Shown: positions 10,564-21,429, numbered from the stretch's first letter. The stretch is DNA of 64,000 nucleotides from Neocallimastix lanati (nom. inval.) (GCA_016946835.1 JACVTC010000044.1:715501-779500), one strand, 5' to 3'. Made by a program: numbers and translations. The notes: generated from the letters alone by a model not told the origin.

Positions 10564-10580
10564 TGGTGGAGAATCCGGGC
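10564..10580 (+). promoter_or_regulatory. tRNA-type primer-binding site of B
   Basis: TGGTGGAGAATCCGGGC begins 5 nt after the LTR and is the complement of a tRNA 3' end finishing in CCA (GGATTCTCCACCA). The complement continues with plausible T-arm sequence. I cannot name the tRNA, and it is not the tRNA-Met of this window. Confidence 0.7.
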
Positions 10581-10589
10581 GTTGACACG

Positions 10590-11021
10590 TTAGGATAAAT
10601 TGAAAATAAATTGAATAAAAAAAAAAAATAAAAAAAAAAAAAAAAAAAAAATTATAATAAAAAAAAATATATAGATAGATATAATTATCATAATTAAAAA
10701 AAAAATTATAATAAAAAAATATATAGATAGATATAATTATCATAATTAAAAAAAAAAAAAAAAAAAAAAAATTAATTGTTGGTATTCATTAATACTTAAA
10801 AAAATATATAAATAATAATAATAATTAGTTATATAGATTTAATAGTAAAGAAATATTATTGAGTAAATAAAATTTTAAGAGAATATAAATTTTAGGTATA
10901 ATTATTATATTATAGGCTTATAGGGAGTATAAGCTATAATAAATATTAGATTATAATAAAATTGTATATTGATTAAAAAGAAATTATTCAAATAATATTT
11001 TAGTATTAAATTTATATAGGA

Positions 11022-11066
<45 letters not shown>

Positions 11067-11576
11067 TAATTATATATATTTAATAAGAAAGGTATATAAT
11101 AAAATAAATAAAATTTTAAGAGAATATAAATTTTAGGTATAATTACTATATTATAGGCTTATAGAGATGAGATAAGCTAATAATAATTAATAGATTATAA
11201 TAAAATTATATATTGATTAGAAAGGAATTTTTCAAATTATATTCAAATATAAAATTATATACAAATATTATATAAAATAAAATACTATAATTCGGTGGAT
11301 ATGTATATATATATAAAAATAACAAAAAAAAAAAAAAAAAAAATTAGTAATTAAAAAAAAAAATAAAACTAAATAATAATATTTAATCAATTATAATAGG
11401 AATTAAATTATATTAATAATAGAATTACTTGATTAGTATTTATATATATTTATTATATTAAATTTATAATAATTAAATAATTACAAGACATTATAAAATT
11501 ATATATCATTATTAAAAATTACTAACTAAAAATATAACTAATTACAAGTGAATAAAAATTTGAATGAATAATCAAA
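10590..11576 (+). other. Leader of element B
   Basis: AT-rich leader with no gene. It contains a duplicated A-rich segment with TATAGATAGATATAATTATC (around 10660-10750), two diverged copies of a segment with TTTTAGGTATAATTA and TATAGGCTTATAG (around 10860-10990 and 11110-11240), and a (TAA)n run near 11025-11065. Confidence 0.6.
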
Positions 11577-12413
11577 ATGGAATTATCTGAGAATTTAAAT
11601 AAGAAATTAAATCAATTGTGCAAAAAGTGTAACGACTTCAATAAAACCATTATAAAAGAATTTGAAAATTTATCTAATGATATTATAACTATTAATTTGT
11701 ATAAAAATTATATATCAGAAATAAAACCTCCTAAATATTCGAAATCTGTAATCCGAAATAATAATAAAATTTTTAAAATTTATTATGTTGAGAATTGTAG
11801 AGATGTTGGAAGATTAGAAAAATACTTAAAATTCAATAAGATACAAACCAAAAATAAAATCTCCATACAAGAGGAACAAATTATAATTAATAGAAATAAT
11901 AGTAATTTTAACCTACTTAAAAGATTCAGAAGTTATTATAATTCGGAAGATAATATTAATAATAATAAAAGAAAGGAAAATATTATTTGTGTGAAAGAAG
12001 TCGAGAATAAACCAAGTGTAGTTGATAAAAGAACATCTTATATACAGGGCGATAATGAAATTAAGAAGCAAGAACCAAGTCATAGAAATGAGAGTCTACA
12101 AAGAGTTTGTGGAGAAGAAGAAAAGAAAGGCGATAATGTTAAGAAAGAAAAATTAATAGTGATGAAGATTAAACCTGTTAATAAAGAAATAAAAGAAGAA
12201 AATACTAATTCAACTTTGATTAAGTCAAGAATAAAAAAAATAAAAATTAATTCTAAGAAACATAATAATATAATTCTTAATAAAAATAAAGCAAAGAGTA
12301 TTAAAATTATTGTTCTAAAGGAAATTTTGAGTAAAACTTGTAATAATAGAAAGGATACTAAAACTCTAGAACGTAATTATAAAATTAGAAAGAAGAAAAA
12401 GACCCATATTTAA
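11577..12413 (+). CDS. Gag-like basic protein of element B
   Basis: A 278-residue frame, very rich in Lys, Asn, Ile and Glu. The first 60 residues are predicted helical (NLNKKLNQLCKKCNDFNKT), and the rest is charged and low in complexity. The C-terminus NNRKDTKTLERNYKIRKKKKT is clearly related to the tail of the gag-like protein of element C, although the N-terminal regions differ. The two frames also share the AATAATCAAAATG start context. The shared tail between different bodies suggests a selected function such as RNA binding or recognition by a helper element (inference). No enzyme motif is seen. Confidence 0.6.
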   Translation: MELSENLNKKLNQLCKKCNDFNKTIIKEFENLSNDIITINLYKNYISEIKPPKYSKSVIRNNNKIFKIYYVENCRDVGRLEKYLKFNKIQTKNKISIQEEQIIINRNNSNFNLLKRFRSYYNSEDNINNNKRKENIICVKEVENKPSVVDKRTSYIQGDNEIKKQEPSHRNESLQRVCGEEEKKGDNVKKEKLIVMKIKPVNKEIKEENTNSTLIKSRIKKIKINSKKHNNIILNKNKAKSIKIIVLKEILSKTCNNRKDTKTLERNYKIRKKKKTHI

Positions 12414-12448
12414 GTAAATTGAGACTTCAAAGGATGAAGTCTAAATTT

Positions 12449-12458
12449 AGGGGGGAAG
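12449..12458 (+). promoter_or_regulatory. Polypurine tract of element B
   Basis: AGGGGGGAAG lies 3 bp before the 3' LTR, the usual place for plus-strand priming. The sequence just upstream (GACTTCAAAGGATGAAGTC) forms a hairpin and has a counterpart before the LTR of element C (GACTTCAAGGGACGAAGTC near 2197-2215). Confidence 0.75.
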
Positions 12459-12461
12459 TCA

Positions 12462-12931
12462 TGGTACGGGACGCCCTGATAACTATGAAATAAGCAATAA
12501 ATTTGAGAATAAAGTTATAAGATTAAATATTTAAATTTTTAAGAAATAAACAATTGTAACCTTAAATTAGATAAAAAAAAAATATAAAAAGATGTAAATA
12601 AGAAAATAATTATAAAGGGGGAGAGAGATCAGAAAGAAAAGAAAAAAAAAATATAAATAGGACAAAAATATAAAAAAATATAGTGTAGAATGGAGATATA
12701 ATAAGAAATAAAAATATATAGTTAGTTAGATTATAATAAAAATGTAGTAATTAAAATAATGTATAATTAAGTAATATAATAAATAAAAAAAAATATTAAT
12801 AAAATAATAATAAAAAAATATTTTAATAATAAATAAATAAAAGTTCTTAATTTATGTGTTTATTCAATTTAGAATAATTTATCTTAACTAGAGAAGTGTC
12901 AAAAAAGCCCAAGGTACAATAACACGTACCA
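12462..12931 (+). repeat. 3' LTR of element B
   Basis: A 470-bp copy of 10093-10558, ending ACGTACCA and followed by TTTA and then the conserved tRNA-upstream block. Confidence 0.9.
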
Positions 12932-12935
12932 TTTA

Positions 12936-12986
12936 AAGAATAATTTTTATTGAAGATTTAAAGTTGAATATCAGGGTTAGTTTTTA
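12936..12986. repeat. Conserved block upstream of tRNA-Met, first of seven copies
   Basis: The core reads AATAATTTTTATTGA then TTGAATA..CAGGGTTAGTT. Copies lie at 12936, 14916, 18046, 19360, 20553, 22209 and 26245. Four of them (14916, 19360, 20553, 22209) begin about 15 bp upstream of a minus-strand tRNA-Met gene. Those at 18046 and 26245 are separated from their tRNA only by LTR insertions. The copy at 12936 has elements C, A and B on its left and no tRNA inside the window. It may be an upstream promoter region of the tRNA or just part of the duplicated unit. Confidence 0.75.
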
Positions 12987-13011
12987 TTAATTAACTAACC
13001 CTGTTATTCAA
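12964..13011. repeat. Inverted repeat with 19-bp arms
   Basis: The arms are 12964-12982 and 12993-13011, differing at one base, with a 10-bp loop. The left arm is the end of the tRNA-upstream block and the right arm is its inverted copy. The same structure recurs at 19387-19434, in the other type-a unit. Confidence 0.85.
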
Positions 13012-14752
13012 TAGTACTTACATATGGACTTTGTGTGATCACTACTGAATTAATATACAGCAGTCGTTACTTCTTCAATATTTTTGATGACAATTATAGA
13101 TACGGATGGGTTCACTTTCTCAAAAAAATAGAAGCGAAACCATTCTAATTATTTCATACTTGGTTCATCAGAATAAAAGATTATCATTGTCTGATTATCC
13201 TTCTCCTTTTTATAAAATCTTAAATATTTCTAATAGTAAAATTCATACTTTCTAGGAATGCTGTATTCTTCGAACAATCTCCTAGTAATTAGAAAAACCA
13301 GTGATAAATATTATTTTGTTTATTTATTATATAAGGTCTTTTTTTTTTGATTTATCAATTCTTTTATCCTTTGTAATCTTTTTTTAAATTTTTATTAAAT
13401 AAATATTAATAGTAATTCTTATATTAAATCAATTAATTTATTTAAATTTAATATGTTTCATTTAAAAAATAAATTAAAATTTTAAAAAAAAAGCATATAA
13501 AGACAAAAAAGAATTTTATAAATAATAAGATTTTTAACAAAAAAAGAATTGTAAAAATATAAGAATTGTAAAAAAAAAAAGAAATTGTAATTTAATAATA
13601 AATGAATATCTACCAATTAAGGTATTTTTAAAAATTGAAATAAAATTAACTAAGAAAAATAATTATATTTAAAAAAAAAAAAAAAATTCAAGATTTTATT
13701 AATAATAATAAAAATAATAATAAAAAAGAAAAGTTTTAATAATAAAAGAACGTATCAATTTAAAATTTTCAAAATTGCTTTTATTATTTTATTTAAAGTA
13801 ATCGTACATTTATAAATAAAATTTTACTGTATAAATTTTTAATTTTTTTTTTTATTTTTATTAATATTTTTTTCTTTATATTACCTTATTATTTATATTA
13901 TTTTATTTAATATTAATTAATTTTATCAATCTCTACTTTATATTTATATTTCAACTATTTATTTATTTTATTTTATTTTATTTTATTTTATTCAATCTGT
14001 ACTTCATATTCATATTTCAACTATTTATTTTATTTTATTTTATTTTATTTTATTCAATCTGTACTTCATATTCATATTTCAACTATTTATTTTATTTTAT
14101 TTTATTTTATTTTATTCAATCTGTACTTTATATTCATATTCCACTGTTTATTTTATTTTATTTTATTTTATTTTATTTTATTCAATCTATACTTATATTA
14201 TTATTCTACTATTTATTTTATTTTATTTTATTTTATTCAATCTTTACTTATATTATTATTCTACTATTTATTTTATTTTATTTTATTTTATTCAATCTTT
14301 ACTTATATTTATATTCTACTATTTATTTTATTTTATTTTATTCAATCTGTACTTTATATTCATATTCCACTGTTTATTTTATTTTATTTTATTTTAATTA
14401 ATACTTAATATTTTATATCCATAAAAATAACAATATTAATAACAAAAACATATAGATATAAGAGTTCATTATATAAAAATAAAAAAATAGTATAATTCTG
14501 AAAATAAATATATAAATAAAAATTTTTTAATAAACAAAAAAAGTTTTTCTTTACATTTTTGTTAATATCTTTTTTTTTCTTTAGATTTTTGTCAATATCT
14601 TTTTTTACTTTTATATTTTTTTTTTTTTTTTTTTTTTTAACATTGTAAAGTAAAATATTTATATTTAAATTAAAATAAAAATACATTTAAATAAAATAAA
14701 CATATAAAATTTTTCTTTACATTTTTGTCAAAATCTTTTTTTCTTTTATGTC

Positions 14753-14783
<31 letters not shown>

Positions 14784-14830
14784 GTATTGTTAAGTAAAAT
14801 ATTCATACTTAAATATAAATAAAAACAAAT
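13012..14830. other. Spacer of tRNA unit 1 (type a)
   Basis: Positions 13012-13290 are unusually complex sequence, repeated at 19435-19720. Read on the minus strand they have a protein-like but interrupted look, with no family recognised. Positions 13290-13365 hold a hairpin-like AAGGTCTTTTT segment found in all type a and b units. Positions 13960-14395 are a minisatellite. The tract left of the tRNA (14400-14830), including a duplicated T-rich segment, resembles the left flank of the other tRNA copies. No intact protein gene is seen. Confidence 0.6.
13960..14395. repeat. Minisatellite with TTTTA runs
   Basis: About seven copies of a roughly 55-65-bp unit: a variable (TTTTA)n run followed by TTCAATCTGTACTTCATA and a TTCATATTCCACTGTTTA-like end. 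Shorter arrays of the same unit occur at about 16675-16820 and 18800-18985 in the neighbouring tRNA units. Confidence 0.85.
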
Positions 14831-14902
14831 GCGAAGTGTGAGGTTCGAACTCACGACCTTAAGATTATGAGACTTACGCGCTGCCGACTGCGCCAACTTC
14901 GC
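14831..14902 (-). tRNA. tRNA-Met (CAT), elongator, copy 1
   Basis: A 72-nt cloverleaf on the minus strand: acceptor GCGAAGT/ACTTCGC, anticodon loop CTCATAA, T arm GTGAG-TTCGAAC-CTCAC. The anticodon arm (TAAGT-CTCATAA-TCTTA) follows the pattern of fungal elongator tRNA-Met. There is no intron and no encoded CCA. An A run just left (14821-14825) gives a T-run Pol III terminator on the minus strand. The 14-nt integration window on the right is empty. Confidence 0.95.
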
Positions 14903-17084
14903 TTGTTCAATTGTCAAAAAATAATTTTTATTGAAGATTTAAAATTGAATATTAGGGTTAGTTTTAAGATAATAAATATTATATTAATAATTGAAACATA
15001 ATAAATGTAAATATTATATTAGTAAATTTTAAAATTATCAATATTAATTATATAATCATTCATCAATTATAACTTATTTACTTTTCATTACTTATTATTA
15101 GTTATTTATTTTTTTTATTTTTTTATTTATTTGATATTTAAATTTACATATATAATTTACTATTACTTATTATTTAATTATATTTACATATAAATATCTT
15201 CAACAAAAAAAAAATAAAAGTAACAAATTTAAAATGGCAATACAATATAAATTCAATCTATACTTCATTAAAATTCCAGAAAAACAATACTAATATATAA
15301 TCTAAAATAAACATCATCAATGTCAACAAATTACAATATTCATTAAAAACAACTCTAATTATACAAAATGATAAGAAGAAGATTTACAAACACCAACCCT
15401 GTGAAAAACACGCCAACCCAAAAAGGAATTTAATAATATTCAACTATTCGGAAAGCTTCAATGGAATAACAAAATTAAGTACAGAAAATTACAAGGATTG
15501 GTCCAAAAAAAATATATATATATCTTTTGTGTTAAAACAAAATATAAAAAAGTTAAGAAAGAAAAATATTACAAGAGACCTCAATGACTATGTACCAAAT
15601 CTTTTTGATGACTTCTTCCTATACGAAAAAGGAACTACTACAGAAAAAATTGAAAGTGATAGCACCACCAAGTGAATTGTTATAAATAACCTAAAAAATA
15701 AAACTTTTAAAATTAGTTAAAGGAAATGAAAAGACGGTACGTATGGGAAATCTTAAAGGTACCATTTACCAAAACCACCTGAAGAAGAAAACTAGAAATT
15801 GAGTGGGAAATTAAGAAAAAAAGAAGTGATAAATATTATTTGGTTAAAAAGACCTTATATATTATATAAGATCTTTTTTTTTTTTTTGATTTATCAATTT
15901 TTTTATCCTTTGTAATCATTTTTTAAATTTTTATTAAATAAATATTAGTAATAATTTTTATGTTAAATCAATTAATTTATTAAAATTTAGTATTTTTTAT
16001 TTAAAAAATATAATAATTTTTCAAAAAAAAAAAAAAAAAAGCATATAAAGACAAAAAGAATTGTATAAAAATTAAGAATTTTATAAAAAAAAGAATTGAA
16101 AAAAAAAAATATAAAAAAAAATTTTTTTTCAGATATAATAACAATATAAAAATTAGATAAAAATTGAGTGCCACAACCATAGAATTATAATTAACAAAAT
16201 TAATATAAAATTATATGTTTCTTTCGCTTTCTAGACATTTTAAAATTAACTTTACTTGATTATAATTAAAATATTCAGAAGTTTTACCATTTTGAGTATT
16301 GAAATGTTTGATTAATTTTTGATGAAGTTAATTTAATAATAAATAAATATTTAATAAATACAATATTTTTAAAAATTGAAATAAAATTAACTAAGAAAAA
16401 TAATTATATTTAAAAAAAATAAAAAAAAGAAATTTAGGATTTTATTAATAATAATAAAAATAATAATAAAAAAGAAAAGTTTTAATAATAAAAGAACATA
16501 TCAATTTAAAATTTTCAAAATTGTTTTTATTATTTTATTTATAGTAATCGTACATTTATAAATAAAATTTTACTGTATAAATTTTTAATTTTTTTTATTT
16601 TTATTAATATTTTATTCTTTATATTACCTTATTATTATTTATTTTATTTTATTTAAATTTAATTAATTTTATCAATCTCTACTTTATATTTATATTCTAC
16701 TATTATTTTATTTTATTTTATTCAATCTTTACTTATATTTTCTACTATTTATTTTATTTTATTTTATTCAATCTGTACATTATATTCATATTCCACTGTT
16801 TATTTTATTTTATTTTATTTTAATTAATACTTAATATTTTATATCCATAAAAATAACAATATTAATAACAAAAACATATAGATATAAGAGTTTATTATAT
16901 AAAAATAAAAAAAATAGTAAAACTCTGAAAATAAATATATAAATAAAAATTTTTTAATAAACAAAAAAAGTTTTTTTTTACATTTTTGTCAACATCTTTT
17001 TTTTATTTTATGTCTTTTTTTTTTTTTTTTTATTTTTTATCATAGATTGTAAATTAAAATATTTATATTTAAATAAAATCACAT
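14903..17084. other. Spacer of tRNA unit 2 (type b)
   Basis: This holds the tRNA-upstream block, an AT-rich stretch, a decayed copia-like gag fragment (about 15380-15720), and then a block at 15745-16110 that recurs almost unchanged at 18397-18800 in unit 3. Minisatellite copies (16675-16820) and a tRNA-proximal tract shared with other units follow. Unit 3 lacks the gag-bearing stretch of about 460 bp, so it was gained by one unit or lost by the other. No intact gene is seen. Confidence 0.6.
15380..15720 (+). mobile_element. Decayed Ty1/copia-like gag fragment
   Basis: One reading contains GITKLSTENYKDWSKK, the pattern typical of the N-terminal gag domain of copia-type elements (L-x-x-x-NY-x-x-W). 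It is a short, broken fossil with no LTRs or pol around it. Assignment rests on this motif alone. Confidence 0.45.
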
Positions 17085-17156
17085 GCGAAGTGTGAGGTTC
17101 GAACTCACGACCTTAAGATTATGAGACTTACGCGCTGCCGACTGCGCCAACTTCGC
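17085..17156 (-). tRNA. tRNA-Met (CAT), elongator, copy 2
   Basis: Identical to copy 1 over the 72 nt. Its upstream side is occupied: a solo LTR begins at 17171, 14 nt from the tRNA 5' end. Confidence 0.95.
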
Positions 17157-17170
17157 CTGTTGAACTTTCT

Positions 17171-17569
17171 TGCTACAAGACCGATTGAAATCCATAAAAT
17201 TAATATAGCCTTAGAAATAAATATTAATAATTATAAATAAAGTGTAAAGTTGTACAAAAATTTAATGTATTAAATTTTTAAAATATATAGAAATTAGAAA
17301 TAATTTAATTTAAAAATAGAGGTTAAATAGTTTAACTAAAAATAAAAAAAAAAAAAAATATAATTTCGAGATTTAGTGAGATCTCAATTTAGTGAAATTG
17401 AGATCAAGAAAAATTGAGAATTAAAATTTTATAATAAATAAAGAGATAATTAAATAAAATAATATTTAAGAAAGAAATTAAATATTTTAATAATAATAAA
17501 TTATTGTGTATTAATTGGAATATTAGAATATTTACCTTAAATAAATTAGGAGTTCGATGTAATGGACCA
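17171..17569 (+). mobile_element. Solo LTR, family D, upstream of tRNA copy 2
   Basis: The sequence starts TGCTACAAGACCG and ends TGTAATGGACCA (399 bp). A perfect 5-bp duplication TTTCT lies at 17166-17170 and 17570-17574. It inserted one base inside the older family E LTR that follows. It closely matches the solo LTR at 25834-26236. Confidence 0.85.
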
Positions 17570-17573
17570 TTTC

Positions 17574-18041
17574 TGATAAGAAACGAAATATTTAATTAAT
17601 AATTAATATAAATAAAGTTAATAAGAAAAATAAGAAATAAATATATTATAAATATTAAATAGTTAAATAATTTTATAAATAATTGTTTATAAACATAACT
17701 TTAAAATGAAGAATTAGTATAAATAGTTATTAGAAATAATATTTTAATAAATGTTCCTAATTATCCAGTAAAATTAGTATATAATATTTTAATAAATTAG
17801 AATTATTATTGATTAATTATATATTTTGATTATTAGAATTATGTTATAAAAGAATTGTATTAAAGGTTTACTAATTACCTATAAATATTAGAATATTAAT
17901 AAAACAATATTTTATTTAAAAATGAATTAAATATTTTTATTTAAGTGTTATTATTTAAATATATAAAGACTTGTTATGGACAAGTATAAAAATCATAATA
18001 GTTATGAAATGGGAAACAAGATAAAATCCTATTTCATATCA
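17574..18041 (+). mobile_element. Solo LTR, family E, upstream of tRNA copy 2
   Basis: The sequence starts TGATAAGAAACG and ends TTTCATATCA (468 bp). TTTC flanks it at 17570-17573 and 18042-18045, a 4-bp duplication. Removing both LTRs restores the normal join between tRNA and upstream block. It is older than the family D copy, which entered its first base. Confidence 0.75.
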
Positions 18042-18094
18042 TTTCGAAGAATAATTTTTATTGAAGGTTTAAAATTGAATATCAGGGTTAGTTT

Positions 18095-19176
18095 TTAAGA
18101 TAATAAGTTTTATATTAATAATTAAAACATAATAAATGTAAATATTATATTAGTAAATTTTAAAATTATCAATATTAATTATCTAATCATTTATTAATTA
18201 TAATTTATTTACTTTTCATTACTTATTATTAGTTATTTATTTTTTTTAATTTTTTTATTTATTTGATGTTTAAATTTACATATATAATTTACTATTATTT
18301 ATTATTTAATTTTATTTAAATATAAATAAAATTAAAGTAACAAATTTAAAATGGCAATACAATATAAATATAATTTATACTTCATTAAAATTCCAGAAAT
18401 CTTAAAGGTACCATTTACCAAAACCACCTGAAGAAGAAAACTAGAAATTGAGTGGGAAATTAAGAAAAAAAGAAGTGATAAATATTATTTGGTTAAAAAG
18501 ACCTTATATATTATATAAGATCTTTTTTTTTTTTTTAGATTTATCAATTTTTTTATCCTTTGTAATCTTTTTTTAAATTTTTATTAAATAAATATTAGTA
18601 ATAATTTTTATGTTAAATCAATTAATTTATTTAAATTTAGTATTTTTTATTTAAAAAATATAATAATTTTTCAAAAAAAAAGCATATAAAGACAAAAAGA
18701 ATTGTATAAAAATTTGGAATTTTAAAAAAAATAATTGAAAAAAAGAATATAAAAAAAAAATTTTTTTTTCAAATATAATAACAATATAAAAATTAGATAA
18801 AAATTAGTGATTTATATTCATATTCCACTGTTTATTTTTATTTTATTTTATTTTATTTTATTTTATTTTATTCAATCTGTACTTCATACTTATATTCTTC
18901 TATTTATTTCATTTTATTTTATTTTATTTTATTCAATCTGTACTTTATATTCATATTCCACTGTTTATTTTATTTTATTTTATTTTAATTAATACTTAAT
19001 ATTTTATATCTATAAAAATAACAATATTAATAACAAAAACATATAGATATAAGAGTTCATTATATAAAAATAAAAAAAAATAGTATAACTCTGAAAATAA
19101 ATATGTAATTAAAAATTTTATAGTAAACTAAAAAATTTTTCTTTACATTTTTGTCAAAATCTTTTTTTCTTTCATA

Positions 19177-19210
<34 letters not shown>

Positions 19211-19272
19211 TTATTTTTATTTTTTAACATTGTATTGTTAAGTAAAATATTTATATTTAAATAAAATTAAAT
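18095..19272. other. Spacer of tRNA unit 3 (type b)
   Basis: A shorter copy of the unit 2 spacer without the copia-like fragment. It includes minisatellite copies at about 18800-18985 and the T-rich tract left of the tRNA. No gene is seen. Confidence 0.6.
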
Positions 19273-19344
19273 GCGAAATGTGAGGTTCGAACTCACGACC
19301 TTAAGATTATGAGACTTACGCGCTGCCGACTGCGCCAACTTCGC
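19273..19344 (-). tRNA. tRNA-Met (CAT), elongator, copy 3
   Basis: Same as copy 1 except one base in the 3' acceptor strand (GCGAAA on the plus strand), which changes a pair to G-U and should be tolerated. The upstream window is empty. Confidence 0.93.
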
Positions 19345-20466
19345 TTGTTGAATTTTCGGAGAATAATTTTTATTGAAAATTTAAAGTTGAATGTCAGGGT
19401 TAGTTTTAATTAATTAACTAACCCTGTTATTCAATAGTACTTACATATGGACTTTTTCTTATCACTCCCTAAATTAATATACAGCTGTCGTTACTTCTTC
19501 AATATTTTGGATGACAATTCTAGATACAGATGGGTTCTCTTTCTCAAAAAAAAGAAGTGATACCGTTCTAATTATTTCATACTTGGTTCATCAGAATAAA
19601 AGATTATCATTGTCTGATTATCCCTTTATTTTTATAAAATTTAAATACTTCTATTAATAAAATTCATACTTTCTAGGAATGCTGTATTCTTCGAACACTC
19701 TCTTAGTAATTAGAAAAAACGGTGATAAATATTATTTGGTTAAAAAGACCTAATATATCATATAAGGTCTTTTTTTTTTGATTTATCAATATTTTTATCC
19801 TTTGTAATCTTTTTTTAAATTTTTATTAAATAAATATTAGTAATAATTCTTATATTAAGTCAATTAATTTATTTAAATTTAATATGTTTCATTTAAAAAA
19901 TAAAATAAATTTTATAAAAAAAGCATGTAAAGACAAAAAGAATTTAAAAAAAAATAAGAATTTTTAATGTCATCATTATAATCAATAATGATAATAAAAG
20001 TATTATTAAAAATATTAAAGACTAATATAATATAAAGATTAAATCCAATGAAAACAATATAACAAGAACATTTACAGTAGAAAGTACAGAAACCATTTAA
20101 TATAGAAAAGGAAAACAAGATGATAAAATTACTTGAGCCACCTAATTATGAAGATATTTGAAATCTAGCAATTATTCTCAAAGACAAAAATATATGGATA
20201 TAAGAAGTACCTTATAAATAAGAGTTTATTATATGAAAAAAAAAAATAAAAAAATAGAATAACTCTGAAAATAAATATGTAATTAAAAGTTTTATAAAAT
20301 AAGAAAAATATTTTTATTTACCTTTTTTGGGTTAATATCTTATTTTCTTTTATATTTAATTTTTTTGTCTTGTCTTTTTTTTTTTTTTTTTTTTTGTATT
20401 TTCTTTTGTTGTTTTAACATCGCATTTATAAATAAAAAGATATATTTTATTAAAGAAAATATGAAT
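19345..20466. other. Spacer of tRNA unit 4 (type a)
   Basis: Begins with the upstream block and the 19-bp-arm inverted repeat (19387-19434), then the complex segment 19435-19720 shared with unit 1. Positions 19960-20160 are non-repetitive sequence unlike unit 1. No intact gene is seen. Confidence 0.6.
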
Positions 20467-20538
20467 GCGAAGTGTGAGGTTCGAACTCACGACCTTAAGA
20501 TTATGAGACTTACGCGCTGCCGACTGCGCCAACTTCGC
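20467..20538 (-). tRNA. tRNA-Met (CAT), elongator, copy 4
   Basis: Identical to copy 1 over the 72 nt. The 14-nt upstream window reads TCATTTGAATTTCA and is free of insertions. Confidence 0.95.
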
Positions 20539-21384
20539 TCATTTGAATTTCAAAGAATAATTTTTATTGAAAATTTAAAATTGAATAACAGGGTTAGTTT
20601 TTTTGTGATAAATATTACTTGATTTATAATTGATATTCACCCATAACTCAATTGAAATTCAATTTTATTATTGACAATTTTATTTTAAATTTGATTTTTA
20701 TTATAAAAATAAATACTAAATACGAGAAATATTAGATAATTAGAAACGAAAGGGTTAGGAATAATTTATTAAAGAAAATTTAATTTAACCCTTAAGGTCA
20801 ATTAAAAAATTTCTAAAAGTTTCTAAATAATTTTTTATAATTCTAAAGATTTTCAAAGAGACTTTCAATTAGTTTTAATATAAAATTCATATTAAAATGA
20901 ACTTTTTATTTTATTTTATTTTATTTTATTCTTATATTTTAACATTAAAATTTAATAATTATTTCATATAAATAAATAAATGAAGTAATAAATAATAAAT
21001 AATAAATAATAATAAATAATATTATTAAAATAATAAAGATAATAATATAAATAGTGATAAATAATAAAAATTTTAAAAAGTAATAATAATAATATTATTA
21101 TTATTAAATAATGTTAGAAGTAAAAATAAGAAAAAATAATAATAATTAATTATAATAAATAATAATTAATAGTAATTATAAAAATATTAATAATAAATAA
21201 TAAAAATAAAAATAAGTAATAATAATATATTAATAATATAATAATAATTATAATATTAATAATAAAAATAAATAATAATACTAAATAAATAATAATAAAT
21301 AATAATAAATAGTAATTATTTAAATAATAAACATAATTATATAAATAATGATAAATAATAATTTTAAAATAATAATTATAAAAA

Positions 21385-21429
<45 letters not shown>

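Larger units (their letters stand above)
10093..12931 (+). mobile_element. Gag-only LTR retrotransposon B
   Basis: LTRs at 10093-10558 and 12462-12931 share TGGTACGGGACGCCC starts and ACCTACCA/ACGTACCA ends. A tRNA-type primer site, one 278-residue frame and a polypurine tract lie between them. There is no pol gene in the 2.8 kb, so it would depend on enzymes from another element. The flanking TTTA (2895-2898 on the far side of A, and 12932-12935) is a 4-bp target duplication. Element A later inserted 2 bp inside its left edge. The two LTRs differ at several positions, mostly A-run lengths, so B is older than A. It looks structurally whole. Confidence 0.85.

Noticed and set aside
14717-14917. 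Small minus-strand frame of 66 codons
   Set aside because: It covers tRNA-Met copy 1 read as protein.
20365-20622. Small plus-strand frame of 85 codons
   Set aside because: It is the antisense of tRNA-Met copy 4 and its upstream block, not a protein gene.
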